DNA of 64,000 nucleotides from Bacteroidetes bacterium UBA2475 (GCA_002342065.1 DDPF01000003.1:124001-188000), one strand, 5' to 3'; counted from the stretch's first letter, positions 1-8,907 are shown. Program-made: numbers and translations. The notes: a model not told the origin generated them from the letters alone.

Positions 1-194
1 TGGCTATATTCCAACACTTTCACATCCGCATTTTTAACCGCGTTCAAAAAAGAAGCAGGTGTTTCAATATCGGGCTGACCAATATTTAAATGATAAATTT
101 TTACACCTTTCTTTTTTGCAGCTTCTGCAAAGGGCACCAATTTACGAATTGGCGAAGCGGGCATAACGGTTGCTTTCTTAGAAACTTTAGGCAT
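1..194 (-). CDS. PLP-dependent aminotransferase class I/II (N-terminal fragment)
   Basis: The first 64 codons of a gene that runs off the left edge. Translation from the ATG at 194 reads MPKVSKKATVMPASPIRKL..., followed by IYHLNIGQPDIETP. This N-terminal arm, with its NIGQPD segment, is typical of fold-type I aminotransferases of the aspartate-aminotransferase-like class, which move an amino group between amino acids and 2-oxoacids using pyridoxal phosphate. The catalytic lysine lies outside the window, so the substrate cannot be judged. The gene is co-directional with the helicase gene upstream, 22 bp away, and may share its transcript. Confidence 0.8.
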   Translation of the reverse strand, partial: MPKVSKKATVMPASPIRKLVPFAEAAKKKGVKIYHLNIGQPDIETPASFLNAVKNADVKVLEYS

Positions 195-216
195 TTCTTA
201 AAGAGTTTTTTATCTA

Positions 217-2097
217 TTAATCTCTGAATTTACTTTTTCCAAATGTTTTTTTCTTTTCTCCACCAGCCGAATCATTGCTGCGGCTGTAAGATTTTTTCTC
301 GCCACTTCCACTGCTCTTATCTCCACCGTAACCTGATGAATTTCTTGGGCGTTTAAATCCACCTTCACGTTTCTCTCCGCTCTTGTAGCCTCCGCCACCA
401 CTTTTGTAACCTCCGCCACCACTTTTGTAGCCACCGCCGCCGCCACTTTTATATCCGCCGCCACCGCCGCGTCTTTCGCCACCACCATCGCCATCTTTCA
501 TGCGACGATTACTAACTTCTAACGAGATCTTACGGTTATTAAATTCAAGGTCTTTAGAATTCATTGCTAAAAATTCATCAACAAGTTTACTTTCGGTTTC
601 AAAGAAAGAGAAAGAACTTTTTACATCAATATTAAATATCATACGTGTATGTACTTTAACACTGTCTGCTAAGAAATCTTTTAAACTATTCATATTAAAG
701 CCATCCATAGAGCCCATGTTCACAAAGAAACGGGTTGTACGTCCGCCACCAAAAGCACCATCTACTGCACCTTTAACAATGTTAAGGTCTGGCGCATTCT
801 GATAATATTCGTGGAAGCGGTTAAACTCTTCACTGATAAAACGTTTAATTAATTCTTCTTTAGAAAGGTCTTTTAACTCTTCGTAGATCGCCGGTAAAAA
901 ACTTTCTATCTCATCATCCTTCACTTCTACATGATGTAGTTTGTGAACTAAATTAAATAATTGTTTCTCGCAAACATCCAAACCGTTAGGAACATCTTTT
1001 TTCTCGAACTTCTTTTTAATGATACGTTCAATATCTTTTATTTTGCTACTGTCTTTTGGAGTAATAATTGCAATGGCAATACCTGATTTACCTGCACGGG
1101 CTGTACGGCCGGTACGGTGAGTATAATTCTCAACATCTTCAGGTAAATTATAATTAATAACGTGCGTTACATCGCTCACATCAATACCACGGGCTGCAAC
1201 ATCAGTAGCAACAAGCATTTGTAAAGTGTGGCTACGAAAACGTTTCATAACAAAGTCACGCTGACTTTGAGAAAGATCGCCATGTAAAGCATCGGCACTG
1301 TAACCATCTTTAATTAAAGAATCGGCAACTTCCTGTGTTTCTGCTTTTGTACGGCAAAATACAATACCAAAGATCTCAGGATAATAATCTACTACACGTT
1401 TTAAAGCTAAATAACGGTCGCGACCCTGAACCTGGTAATAAATATGTTCTAAATTATCGGCGCCTTCGTTCTTTTTACCTGTGCTAATTTCAACAGGTGC
1501 TGTCATATAATTTTTTGCAATACGCTCCACTTCTTTGGGCATGGTAGCACTAAACAACCAGGTGTTTTTTTGACCCGGAGTTTCTTTTAATATAATATCA
1601 AGATCATCTTTAAAGCCCATGTTAAGCATTTCATCTGCCTCATCTAACACCACAATTTTTACAGTGCTAAGGTTAATGACTCTACGCTCTATCATATCAA
1701 TTAAACGACCCGGAGTAGCAACTATAACCTGCACCCCACGTTTAACATCTTTAATTTGTCCATCAATACGCGCACCACCATAAATGGCAGTAACACCAAA
1801 ACCACGCATATATTTACCGTAGTTTTTAATATCATTTGTGATCTGCATACATAATTCACGTGTTGGCGCTAAAATTAAAGCCTGCACCGTTTTATTATCA
1901 CAGTTTATTAAATTTAAGATAGGCAAACCAAAAGCAGCCGTTTTACCAGTACCGGTTTGAGCCAAAGCTACAAGGTCGGTTGGTTGTTTTGCCAGTAATG
2001 GAATTGTTTGTTGTTGAACAGGAGTTGGATTTGTAAAACCCAGATCGGTAACAGCTTTTATAAGGTCGTCGTTAAGACCAATTTCTTGAAAAGTCAT
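217..2097 (-). CDS. deaD: DEAD-box ATP-dependent RNA helicase (DeaD/CsdA type)
   Basis: RNA helicase that remodels RNA or RNP structures using ATP. The motifs are in canonical order: AQTGTGKT (residues 46-53), PTREL (78-82), DEAD (152-155), SAT (183-185) and HRTGR (327-331). Residues about 455-530 (RFFVNMGSMDGFN...) match a DbpA-type RNA-binding domain, as in DeaD/CsdA and DbpA. The last 94 residues are a Gly/Lys/Ser-rich tail with GGGGYKS repeats, probably a disordered RNA-binding region. At 626 aa it is of usual DeaD length. The leader contains a perfect 14-bp hairpin ending 16 nt before the ATG, which suggests post-transcriptional control; cold induction or autoregulation is inference. The DEAD-box assignment is certain; the exact paralogue name is less so. 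Confidence 0.95.
   Translation of the reverse strand: MTFQEIGLNDDLIKAVTDLGFTNPTPVQQQTIPLLAKQPTDLVALAQTGTGKTAAFGLPILNLINCDNKTVQALILAPTRELCMQITNDIKNYGKYMRGFGVTAIYGGARIDGQIKDVKRGVQVIVATPGRLIDMIERRVINLSTVKIVVLDEADEMLNMGFKDDLDIILKETPGQKNTWLFSATMPKEVERIAKNYMTAPVEISTGKKNEGADNLEHIYYQVQGRDRYLALKRVVDYYPEIFGIVFCRTKAETQEVADSLIKDGYSADALHGDLSQSQRDFVMKRFRSHTLQMLVATDVAARGIDVSDVTHVINYNLPEDVENYTHRTGRTARAGKSGIAIAIITPKDSSKIKDIERIIKKKFEKKDVPNGLDVCEKQLFNLVHKLHHVEVKDDEIESFLPAIYEELKDLSKEELIKRFISEEFNRFHEYYQNAPDLNIVKGAVDGAFGGGRTTRFFVNMGSMDGFNMNSLKDFLADSVKVHTRMIFNIDVKSSFSFFETESKLVDEFLAMNSKDLEFNNRKISLEVSNRRMKDGDGGGERRGGGGGYKSGGGGGYKSGGGGYKSGGGGYKSGEKREGGFKRPRNSSGYGGDKSSGSGEKKSYSRSNDSAGGEKKKTFGKSKFRD
379..472. repeat. 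In-frame minisatellite coding for GGGGYKS repeats
   Basis: Imperfect tandem units of about 21-27 bp, seen on the plus strand as repeats of acttttgtarcc followed by ccgcc-rich runs. They encode four YKS-containing glycine repeats in the tail of the helicase. Unit number is likely to vary between strains by slippage, which would change tail length without breaking the frame. Confidence 0.8.
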
Positions 2098-2113
2098 TTT
2101 AATTATTTTAATT

Positions 2114-2153
2114 TATACATTAACTGCTAAAAACACCCCGCAGTTAATGTATA
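2114..2153 (-). promoter_or_regulatory. Perfect 14-bp stem-loop in the helicase 5' leader
   Basis: TATACATTAACTGC (2114-2127) and GCAGTTAATGTATA (2140-2153) are exact reverse complements around a 12-nt loop. The stem sits in the leader of the DEAD-box helicase, between its probable -7 box and its ATG. No T-run follows on the helicase strand, so it is not an obvious terminator. It may be an RNA structure that controls translation or stability, or a DNA operator. Confidence 0.7.
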
Positions 2154-2193
2154 CATGCCAAACAAAAATGGCGGGAGGATTTTTAAGACGGGG

Positions 2194-2201
2194 CAAAGAT
2201 A
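2194..2201 (-). promoter_or_regulatory. -7 promoter element for the helicase gene
   Basis: The minus strand reads TATCTTTG, a perfect match to the Bacteroidota TAnnTTTG box. It would start transcription near 2188 and give a leader of about 90 nt that includes the hairpin. I see no clear -33 TTTG. Confidence 0.5.
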
Positions 2202-2264
2202 GGTTATTTTTATGTAATAAAATAGTTATTACAACTTTTTAACCAAATAACCAGCATAATTTTC

Positions 2265-2272
2265 TATTTTTG
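2265..2272 (+). promoter_or_regulatory. -7 promoter element for manC
   Basis: TATTTTTG matches TAnnTTTG exactly and ends 10 bp before the manC ATG. The predicted transcript would have almost no leader. The -33 region is poor. Confidence 0.45.
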
Positions 2273-2282
2273 TGACGCAATT

Positions 2283-3371
2283 ATGGATCATCATTACGCA
2301 ATTATAATGGCTGGGGGTGTAGGTACAAGATTTTGGCCTATGAGTACAACACAGCACCCTAAACAGTTTTTAGATATTCTGGGCACAGGTAGCACTTTAT
2401 TGCAGGATACGTATAACCGTATGCTGAATGTTTGTTCAAAGGATAATATATATATAGTAACAAGTTCGTCTTACGAAGAATTAGTTGCCGAACAATTGCC
2501 CGGTCTGCCAAAAGAAAATATTTTATGCGAGCCATCGCGCAGAAATACCGCACCCTGTATTGCTTATGCTTCATACAAAATTCATAAACGCGACCCGAAG
2601 GCCATAACTATTGTTGCGCCAAGCGATCATCTTATTAAAAAACAAGAGACTTTTATTAAAGCCATTACCTCTTGTTTTGAAAAAGCAGAAAAAGAAGATT
2701 GTTTAATTACGCTTGGCATCAAACCTACCCGTCCGGATACTGGTTATGGTTACATACAATATGTTGAAAGTGATGTTACAGAAAAAGATAACCGCATTTA
2801 TAAAGTAAAAACATTTACAGAAAAGCCGGATCATGACATGGCTGATTTTTTTATTAAAAGCGGTGATTTTTTATGGAACTCAGGTATCTTTTGCTGGAGT
2901 ACAAAAAGTATTATATCTGCCCTTGAAAAGAACGACCCCGAACTGGCTAATGTTTTTAAAGATGGAATAGACGTTTACAATACTGATAAAGAAAAAGAAT
3001 TTATAGTTAATGCATATAACGATTGTAAAAATATCTCCATTGATTACAGCGTTATGGAAAAAGCAAAAAATGTTTACGTTAGAGCCAGTATTTTTGGCTG
3101 GAGCGATCTTGGAACATGGGGTAGTCTTTATACTCACATTCCAAAAGATAAACAACATAATGCCCTGGTTGGCAAAAACATCATTACTTACGATTGCAAT
3201 AACTGTATCATACAGGTGCCAAAAGATAAACTGGTTGTTTTACAGGGACTTGAAGATTACATTGTTGTTGAAAGCGATGGCGTATTGATGATCTGTAAAA
3301 AACAGGATGAACAGCAAATAAGGAACTTTGTGAACGATGTTAAGGTAAACAAGGGCGAAAGGTTCGTATAA
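2283..3371 (+). CDS. manC: Mannose-1-phosphate guanylyltransferase
   Basis: Makes GDP-mannose from mannose-1-phosphate and GTP in the cytoplasm, feeding capsule, LPS or other glycan synthesis. The nucleotide-binding signature IIMAGGVGTRFWPMST is at the N-terminus, and FTEKPD is the usual active-site segment of sugar-phosphate nucleotidylyltransferases. At 362 aa it is the short single-domain form, without the phosphomannose isomerase domain of the fused enzymes. It stands alone, divergent from the helicase. The start is the ATG right after a TAnnTTTG box, which suggests a nearly leaderless mRNA. Confidence 0.93.
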   Translation: MDHHYAIIMAGGVGTRFWPMSTTQHPKQFLDILGTGSTLLQDTYNRMLNVCSKDNIYIVTSSSYEELVAEQLPGLPKENILCEPSRRNTAPCIAYASYKIHKRDPKAITIVAPSDHLIKKQETFIKAITSCFEKAEKEDCLITLGIKPTRPDTGYGYIQYVESDVTEKDNRIYKVKTFTEKPDHDMADFFIKSGDFLWNSGIFCWSTKSIISALEKNDPELANVFKDGIDVYNTDKEKEFIVNAYNDCKNISIDYSVMEKAKNVYVRASIFGWSDLGTWGSLYTHIPKDKQHNALVGKNIITYDCNNCIIQVPKDKLVVLQGLEDYIVVESDGVLMICKKQDEQQIRNFVNDVKVNKGERFV

Positions 3372-3482
3372 TTTTGTTGCATCTTCGTGTTATCCTGTTG
3401 CATTAACAGCCCTTAACACATAAATCTGATTTTTTGGCATTATGCTTGTGTAGAAGTATTAAATCTTAAAATTATCCTAATT

Positions 3483-4454
3483 ATGAAAACACAATTGTCA
3501 ATTTTTGCAGGCTTATTTTTTTTAAGTCTAATTACTTTTGGTCAAAAAGTTAACCTGGTTATTTTTGCCGAAGATGGCGACAAATTTTACGCCTATATAA
3601 ACGGCATCAAACAAAACAATGTAGCAGAAAGTAATGTAAAAGTTACCGAAGTAACGCCAAACATTAGTTTACGAATTGAATTCGAAGACAAGGCATTACC
3701 GATCTTAAAACAAAATATGGCTTTAGAAGCCGGTTTTGAACATACCGCCAAAATAAAACGCGATATGAAAAAACAAATGAAACTGCGTTATTTTGGATCT
3801 GTGCCTTTAAACGAAGCTACAAACACCGGTGCTTCAACAGTTGCTTATCATACTGTCGAAACAAGTGGTGATAATTATAACACTGCAACAACTAACGACA
3901 ACACCAATACAACGGTTACTACCACAACAAGAACCTCAACTGCAAATACAGCAACTAATTCAAACAACGGTGGTGTTAATATTAGCGTGAACGGAACCGG
4001 AATAAACATGAATGTAAATGGAATGGATTTGGAAGATCACACCAATGTTCAATCAAGTACATCCACAACGGTAACTACAACCAGTTCTTCCTCAAGTTCA
4101 TCTCCAAAAAACAACACAACCTATACAGAAACACAATCATCACCAACAACTGTAAGCGGTTGCAGGGGCGCAATGGCATCTGCGAGTTTTGATAAAATGA
4201 AACAATCGGTTGAATCAAAACCTTTTTCAGATACAAAAATGAGCACTGCAAAAGTGGCAACAAAAAATAATTGTATCTCTGCAAACCAGGTAAAAGAAAT
4301 TTGCAAATTATTTAGTATGGATGATGACAAATTAACCTATGCAAAATTTGCTTACGACTATTGTGTAGATAAAGGAAATTATTACCAGGTAAGCGAAGTT
4401 TTTTCGTTTAGTTCAACTACCGATGAGTTGAATACTTTTTTAGAAAAACATTAA
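3483..4454 (+). CDS. DUF4476 domain-containing secreted protein
   Basis: Signal peptide at residues 1-20 (MKTQLSIFAGLFFLSLITFG, then QK). Residues about 20-110 form a compact domain, about 125-225 are a low-complexity Thr/Ser/Asn-rich linker, and about 230-323 match the DUF4476 C-terminal domain (CISANQVKEICKLFSMDDDKL...FAYDYC). The function of DUF4476 is unknown; such proteins are exported in Bacteroidota. The next gene begins 4 bp after the stop, so the two are very probably co-transcribed. Confidence 0.8.
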   Translation: MKTQLSIFAGLFFLSLITFGQKVNLVIFAEDGDKFYAYINGIKQNNVAESNVKVTEVTPNISLRIEFEDKALPILKQNMALEAGFEHTAKIKRDMKKQMKLRYFGSVPLNEATNTGASTVAYHTVETSGDNYNTATTNDNTNTTVTTTTRTSTANTATNSNNGGVNISVNGTGINMNVNGMDLEDHTNVQSSTSTTVTTTSSSSSSSPKNNTTYTETQSSPTTVSGCRGAMASASFDKMKQSVESKPFSDTKMSTAKVATKNNCISANQVKEICKLFSMDDDKLTYAKFAYDYCVDKGNYYQVSEVFSFSSTTDELNTFLEKH

Positions 4455-4458
4455 AAGC

Positions 4459-4917
4459 ATGCTGAAAAAAATAACTATAAAAAGGGTGGCACTTGCTATC
4501 CTTTTTCTTCTGATCATATTTCAATTTTTTAGAATTGATAAAACTGTTAAGCCGGTTGATATAAGTACAGATGTTATCTCCCTTACAAATGCTGATGCCG
4601 AAGTGGCTTCGATCTTAAAAGTATCCTGTTACGATTGTCATTCTAATCAACCAACTTATCCATGGTACACAAATATTGCCCCTGTTTCATGGTGGATAAA
4701 ACATCATATTAATGAAGGCAGCCATCATCTTAACTTCTCTGAATGGGGAAATTATTCTCAAAAAAAGAAAGATCATAAACTGGAAGAATGTATAGAAATG
4801 GTTGAAGAAGGCGAAATGCCAATGTCGTCGTACACCATAATGCATAAGGATGCTGCGTTATCTGAGTTACAAAAAAAGAAGTTGATTGACTGGTTTACAA
4901 GTATAAAAGGCCATTAA
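4459..4917 (+). CDS. Haem-binding domain protein (cytochrome c-like, CxxCH)
   Basis: A 152-aa protein with one N-terminal membrane anchor (residues about 8-25). The motif CYDCHSNQPTYPWYTNIAPV carries CxxCH for covalent haem c attachment and is typical of the Haem_bd family (PF14376). The domain should face the periplasm. A later EEGEMPMSSYTIMH segment holds candidate axial methionines. Partner and redox role are unknown. It follows the DUF4476 gene with a 4-bp gap. Confidence 0.85.
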   Translation: MLKKITIKRVALAILFLLIIFQFFRIDKTVKPVDISTDVISLTNADAEVASILKVSCYDCHSNQPTYPWYTNIAPVSWWIKHHINEGSHHLNFSEWGNYSQKKKDHKLEECIEMVEEGEMPMSSYTIMHKDAALSELQKKKLIDWFTSIKGH

Positions 4918-5103
4918 AATCTTTGTTTTAGGCTAATTTCATGCCAAAAAGCTTAAAAAAATCTTTAAGAAATATTTTTTGTTTCAAACAATTTTCATTA
5001 ATATTGTATAAGTATTATTACAGTTGCATTTTCTTGCAACCAACAATCAATCAAAAATTAAAATAAAATTTAAAACAATAACTACTTATTATTAATCCTA
5101 TTT

Positions 5104-6672
5104 ATGTTTCAGGAACCAGAATTAAACGGTAAGACATTACCGGAATTAAAAGACATTGCAAAAACCCTAATAATTGATCCCAAAGGTTTAACCAAAACCG
5201 AACTCATCTCCAAAATAATTAAAAAATCAAATACCATTGCAAAACTAAAACCAGGAATTTCAAAAAGCGACAATAAAGACATGAAAGAAAAAAGGCCACG
5301 TAAGATCGTAAAACTTGATCCTATTATCGAAGACACCAAACAGGAAACTACGAGTGTTCCTACTGAAGAAGAAATTATAATTCAACCTGTAGTTAAAACA
5401 GCCGAAGTTGACCCAGAAGAAAAAGCATCTGATGATATTACAACCAGTGATGAAACTATCAGTGAAAATAATGATTCAGAAGAAAGTGGTGTTTCAGGAA
5501 TGCCTCATGTTGAAATTGAACCTGTAAGAAAACACGATAAAGTATATTACAATTTTGATAATATTGTTTTTGCAACAGGTGTATTAGAGATCATGCCCGA
5601 TGGTTATGGTTTTTTACGCAGCTCCGATTATGATTATTTAAATTCGCCCGATGATGTTTATGTTTCGCAATCGCAAATTAAATTATTTGGATTAAAAACA
5701 GGTGACGTTGTAAAAGGTGGTGTTCGTCCTCCAAAAGAAGGAGAGAAATATTTTCCATTAATTAAAGTAGAACAAATAAATGGCCGCGATCCAGGTTTTG
5801 TGCGCGACCGTGTGATCTTTGATTATTTAACACCTTTATTCCCTAACGAAAAATTAAAACTAACCGGCCATCCTCAGGAAAATATGAGTATGCGCGTAAT
5901 GGATCTGTTCTCGCCTATTGGTAAAGGACAACGTGGTTTAATTGTTGCGCAACCTAAAACAGGTAAAACCGTTCTATTAAAAGATGTGGCTAATGCCATT
6001 GCATATAATCACCCAGAAGTTTATTTAATTATTTTATTAATTGATGAACGCCCGGAAGAGGTTACCGATATGGCCCGTAGCGTAAAAGCCGAAGTTGTAT
6101 CAAGTACTTTTGATGAGCCTGCAGAGAAACACGTAAAAATTGCCAACATTGTTTTAGAAAAAGCAAAACGTATGGTAGAGTGCGGACATGATGTGGTTAT
6201 TCTATTAGATAGCATCACACGTTTAGCGCGTGCTTACAATACAGTTTCGCCTGCTAGTGGTAAAGTATTAACCGGTGGTGTTGATGCGAATGCGTTACAC
6301 AAACCAAAACGTTTTTTTGGTGCCGCACGTAAAATTGAGAATGGTGGTTCGTTAACTATTTTAGCAACTGCTTTAACAGAAACAGGTTCTAAAATGGACG
6401 AGGTTATTTTTGAAGAATTTAAAGGAACCGGTAATATGGAATTGCAGTTGGATAGAAAATTATCTAACCGTCGTATTTATCCTGCTATTGATCTTTTAGC
6501 TTCATCAACACGTAGAGATGATCTTTTAATGGATAAAGAAACCTTAACGCGTTTGTGGGTGTTGCGTAAACACTTAGGTGACATGAACCCGCAGGAAGCA
6601 ATGGAATTTTTATTAGAAAGATTACGTCGCACACAAAACAACGAAGAATTTTTAGCCAGTATGAACGGGTAG
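5104..6672 (+). CDS. rho: Transcription termination factor Rho
   Basis: Hexameric RNA-dependent ATPase that ends transcription. Residues about 5-42 form the Rho_N helical domain (LNGKTLPELKDIAKTL). Residues about 50-145 are an acidic, low-complexity insert. Residues about 150-228 are the cold-shock-like RNA-binding domain (GVLEIMPDGYGFLR). The ATPase follows, with Walker A PKTGKT at 284-289 and VVILLDSITRLARAYN as the Walker B region. It is longer (522 aa) than E. coli Rho (419 aa) because of the insert. Long disordered inserts are known in Bacteroidota Rho. A 186-bp intergenic region precedes it, so it is transcribed on its own. Confidence 0.97.
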   Translation: MFQEPELNGKTLPELKDIAKTLIIDPKGLTKTELISKIIKKSNTIAKLKPGISKSDNKDMKEKRPRKIVKLDPIIEDTKQETTSVPTEEEIIIQPVVKTAEVDPEEKASDDITTSDETISENNDSEESGVSGMPHVEIEPVRKHDKVYYNFDNIVFATGVLEIMPDGYGFLRSSDYDYLNSPDDVYVSQSQIKLFGLKTGDVVKGGVRPPKEGEKYFPLIKVEQINGRDPGFVRDRVIFDYLTPLFPNEKLKLTGHPQENMSMRVMDLFSPIGKGQRGLIVAQPKTGKTVLLKDVANAIAYNHPEVYLIILLIDERPEEVTDMARSVKAEVVSSTFDEPAEKHVKIANIVLEKAKRMVECGHDVVILLDSITRLARAYNTVSPASGKVLTGGVDANALHKPKRFFGAARKIENGGSLTILATALTETGSKMDEVIFEEFKGTGNMELQLDRKLSNRRIYPAIDLLASSTRRDDLLMDKETLTRLWVLRKHLGDMNPQEAMEFLLERLRRTQNNEEFLASMNG

Positions 6673-6727
6673 AGATTTTAAATTATAAATGCAAAATTTT
6701 AAATTAAAAAGCGATCATTAGAAAACC

Positions 6728-7243
6728 GTGAACAAAAAAGGACTTTATTTCGGGATAGCATATAGCATAACAGCAATAGCATTAAAATTATGTGTTGTTT
6801 TAGGCGGCTACTCTTTATCAACTTTCGGTTATTTTTATTCAGGTATAACCTCTGTACTTTTACTTATCCCCTTTTATTATTTAGCTGTTAGAAGTGTAAG
6901 GAACGAACGTGGCGGCATTATTGGCGGCAGAGAAGTGTTACGTATCTGCTTAACTATATTTGCAGTAGGCGCTGTTTTGGTAAGCATTTACAATTACTTT
7001 GAATTTGAATACAGTGGCAAAGCGTTAGCGATTGATTATTATAACAGCGAACAATTTATGACCTTCTTAAAAGCGCAGGCAAAAATTAAAGCAGAAGACT
7101 ATCAAAAAATTATTGCAGAACAAATTAAAGCTTCAGAAGTTTCTGCTTTTAAAGCAACCACTGGAAAATTATTTTCGTTTATTTTAATTGGTGCTATGAG
7201 TGCATTTCTTACATCCGCATTAATGAAACGCTCTCCGAAATAG
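6728..7243 (+). CDS. DUF4199 family membrane protein
   Basis: A 171-aa protein with four predicted membrane segments (about residues 5-25, 33-55, 75-95 and 145-165). It shows the usual DUF4199 layout, including the ...NYFEFEY... stretch after the third segment and a soluble helical stretch before the last. Function is unknown; the family is common in Bacteroidota. The start is a GTG at 6728; I see no better ATG upstream in frame. It lies 55 bp behind rho and may be read through from it. Confidence 0.8.
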   Translation: MNKKGLYFGIAYSITAIALKLCVVLGGYSLSTFGYFYSGITSVLLLIPFYYLAVRSVRNERGGIIGGREVLRICLTIFAVGAVLVSIYNYFEFEYSGKALAIDYYNSEQFMTFLKAQAKIKAEDYQKIIAEQIKASEVSAFKATTGKLFSFILIGAMSAFLTSALMKRSPK

Positions 7244-7248
7244 AATTA

Positions 7249-7272
7249 GAACGCAGATAACACTCTGATCGG
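7249..7272 (+). repeat. Dispersed repeat, left copy
   Basis: GAACGCAGATAACAC is an inverted counterpart (13 of 15) of GAACGCTGATGACAC read on the minus strand at 7899-7913. Such AACGCwGATnACnC units are multi-copy intergenic elements in many Bacteroidota. The two copies flank the gene at 7303-7818. Confidence 0.5.
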
Positions 7273-7302
7273 TTTGCATGCAGTCGCAAAGCGGAATTAG
7301 GA

Positions 7303-7818
7303 TTAATAAGTCTGTAGATAATAAGTTCTGGTCCAGTCACCATTCCTTGAGATGTTTTTTGAAAGAATTAAAGTTGTGTCAGTGATGGATTTAATTTTCA
7401 TTTCTCCACCTATTGTTCTGTCACCATAATCTTTACTATATTCATTTATGTTGATAGTTAAAGTTTTTGACTTAAAGGTCCATGAACCGGTTGCCCATCT
7501 AAAACCATCCTTGGAGAATTTTCCAGAACTGTCAAGTTTAAGATATTGCGTGTCGATATAAGTTCCGTCGCTCAAAAAATTGGGATAAACAGAAAGTCCA
7601 TGATCAATAAAATGCTCTCTTGCAACACCATACTCTTTTTTCTTTTTATTTATAGTTTCGTCGAATTTCATAAGATGCCATCTTTTTGTTATAAGCACTT
7701 TTTTAATTTTTTCATCGTTATTTAAAACAATACTGTATGGCTTGTAACTTTGAAAAATTATTAAGACAAATAAAAAAATTGTCAAAAATAAAATAGCCTT
7801 ATTAAATATATTTCTCAT
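7303..7818 (-). CDS. Hypothetical membrane-anchored protein, lipocalin-like repeat content
   Basis: I chose the ATG at 7818, giving 171 aa, because a clear membrane anchor or signal (residues about 5-23, AILFLTIFLFVLIIFQ) starts right there. A longer open frame upstream only overlaps the repeat and the next gene. The rest is rich in beta-strand-like stretches (GTYIDTQYLKLDSSGKF, GSWTFKSKTLTININ), which recall small lipocalin-like domains. That is resemblance only, and no function is claimed. It sits between inverted copies of a dispersed repeat. Confidence 0.6.
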   Translation of the reverse strand: MRNIFNKAILFLTIFLFVLIIFQSYKPYSIVLNNDEKIKKVLITKRWHLMKFDETINKKKKEYGVAREHFIDHGLSVYPNFLSDGTYIDTQYLKLDSSGKFSKDGFRWATGSWTFKSKTLTININEYSKDYGDRTIGGEMKIKSITDTTLILSKNISRNGDWTRTYYLQTY

Positions 7819-7875
7819 ATGCCGTAAAGTTAGATGTCCACCACTTGCAGCAATATGATTAGCGCTGAGAAATAA

Positions 7876-7914
7876 ATCTGCGATCATCTGCTTAATCTGT
7901 GTCATCAGCGTTCC
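7876..7914 (-). repeat. Dispersed repeat, right copy
   Basis: Read on the minus strand this is GGAACGCTGATGACAC followed by AGATTAAGCAGATGATCGC, a form of the AACGCTGAT...CAGATT intergenic repeat seen widely in Bacteroidota. It begins 1 bp after the stop codon of the T9SS protein gene and points towards the copy at 7249. Confidence 0.6.
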
Positions 7915-7915
7915 A

Positions 7916-8842
7916 TCACCTAAACAACGTGATCTTCCCTTTTCTCGGAGTTTTTTTATCAGATCCTTTTTCGATACTTTCAATCTGGTAAATATAAGTT
8001 TCTTCAGGACAAAGATTTCCTTTAAAACGTCCATCCCATTTACCGTTTGTACTATTTGTAGAAAAAACAATGTTATCCCATTTATCTAAAATGGTCATTT
8101 TAAAATAACTGTATTCGCATTGTAGCACCGGATAAAAATAATCGTTGCGATTATCTTCATTAGGTGTAAAACTATTTGGGATGATCATTTCACAATCACA
8201 TGCTTTTAATTTTACTTTAATACTATCGGTTTGTTGTCCGCAATTTTTACTGTCAGATCGTATCCAGTAAGTGCCATCGCCTGTTACGGTTATGGATAGT
8301 GAAGTAGAGCCCGTGTTCCACAATACTTTTGTACCCGGATTTACTTTTACACTCAGCACTTTATTTTCTTCGCTTAAACAAAAAGAAACATCGTTACTGA
8401 TACCTGTAATTGCCCCAGGCATAATTTTTATTTTAGCAGTATCGCTAACGGTACAACCTGAATTGGTGATCTTAACCCAATAGGTAGCTGAATTTTCTAC
8501 TTTAATTCTTTGTGTTGTTTCGCCGGTGCTCCAAAAATAAAGCATTCCAGGATTCCTGGCATCAAGCACCAAAGGTTTTCCTTTGCATAAAGTACTATCG
8601 CGCAAAAATAATTTTGGTTTGGAATACATTTTTACAACCGTACTATCTAAATACGTTGTTTTACCTGAAACCACTTTTACATAATATTTTTCGAGCTGGT
8701 TCTTTGCTTTTATTTTTTTTGTGTTATAAATAATTCCAATACTTTTTGCTCGCCATTCGGTTGAAGCGTTTTTTTCGAAGGTTTGTTTTAGTTCTATTAT
8801 AGCACTATCGCCGTAACAAAAACCAGTTGTATCGGGCAACAA
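7916..8842 (-). CDS. T9SS type B sorting domain (gliding-motility-associated C-terminal) protein
   Basis: Secreted or surface protein. The last about 90 residues (CEMIIPNSFTPNEDNRNDYFYPVL...W..GRFKG...ETYIYQI) are a type B (CHU_C) T9SS sorting domain. In front are Ig-like or PKD-like modules with YFWSTGETTQRI and VLWNTGSTSLSI repeats and paired cysteines. The TTG at 8842 is the only usual start codon, but the frame stays open upstream to 8923. That upstream stretch encodes KKLITYLFLFFAINLFSQ, a signal peptide, so translation probably starts at an ATT or ATA codon around 8905-8911. This overlaps the stop of the kinase gene, so the two genes are coupled. Confidence 0.85.
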   Translation of the reverse strand: MLPDTTGFCYGDSAIIELKQTFEKNASTEWRAKSIGIIYNTKKIKAKNQLEKYYVKVVSGKTTYLDSTVVKMYSKPKLFLRDSTLCKGKPLVLDARNPGMLYFWSTGETTQRIKVENSATYWVKITNSGCTVSDTAKIKIMPGAITGISNDVSFCLSEENKVLSVKVNPGTKVLWNTGSTSLSITVTGDGTYWIRSDSKNCGQQTDSIKVKLKACDCEMIIPNSFTPNEDNRNDYFYPVLQCEYSYFKMTILDKWDNIVFSTNSTNGKWDGRFKGNLCPEETYIYQIESIEKGSDKKTPRKGKITLFR

Positions 8843-8907
8843 ACTTTTCTGCGAAAATAAATTTATCGCAAAAAATAAAAATAAATATGTAATTAATTTT
8901 TTAATAA

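Noticed and set aside
210..494. Open frame in the glycine-repeat region of the helicase, minus strand, alanine/valine-rich
   Set aside because: It is a frame-shifted reading of the GGGGYKS minisatellite; composition is an artefact of the repeat.
7819..8070. N-terminal extension of the gene at 7303 up to 8070
   Set aside because: The extra 84 codons read through a dispersed repeat and the 3' end of the T9SS gene in another frame; a membrane signal starts exactly at the ATG at 7818.
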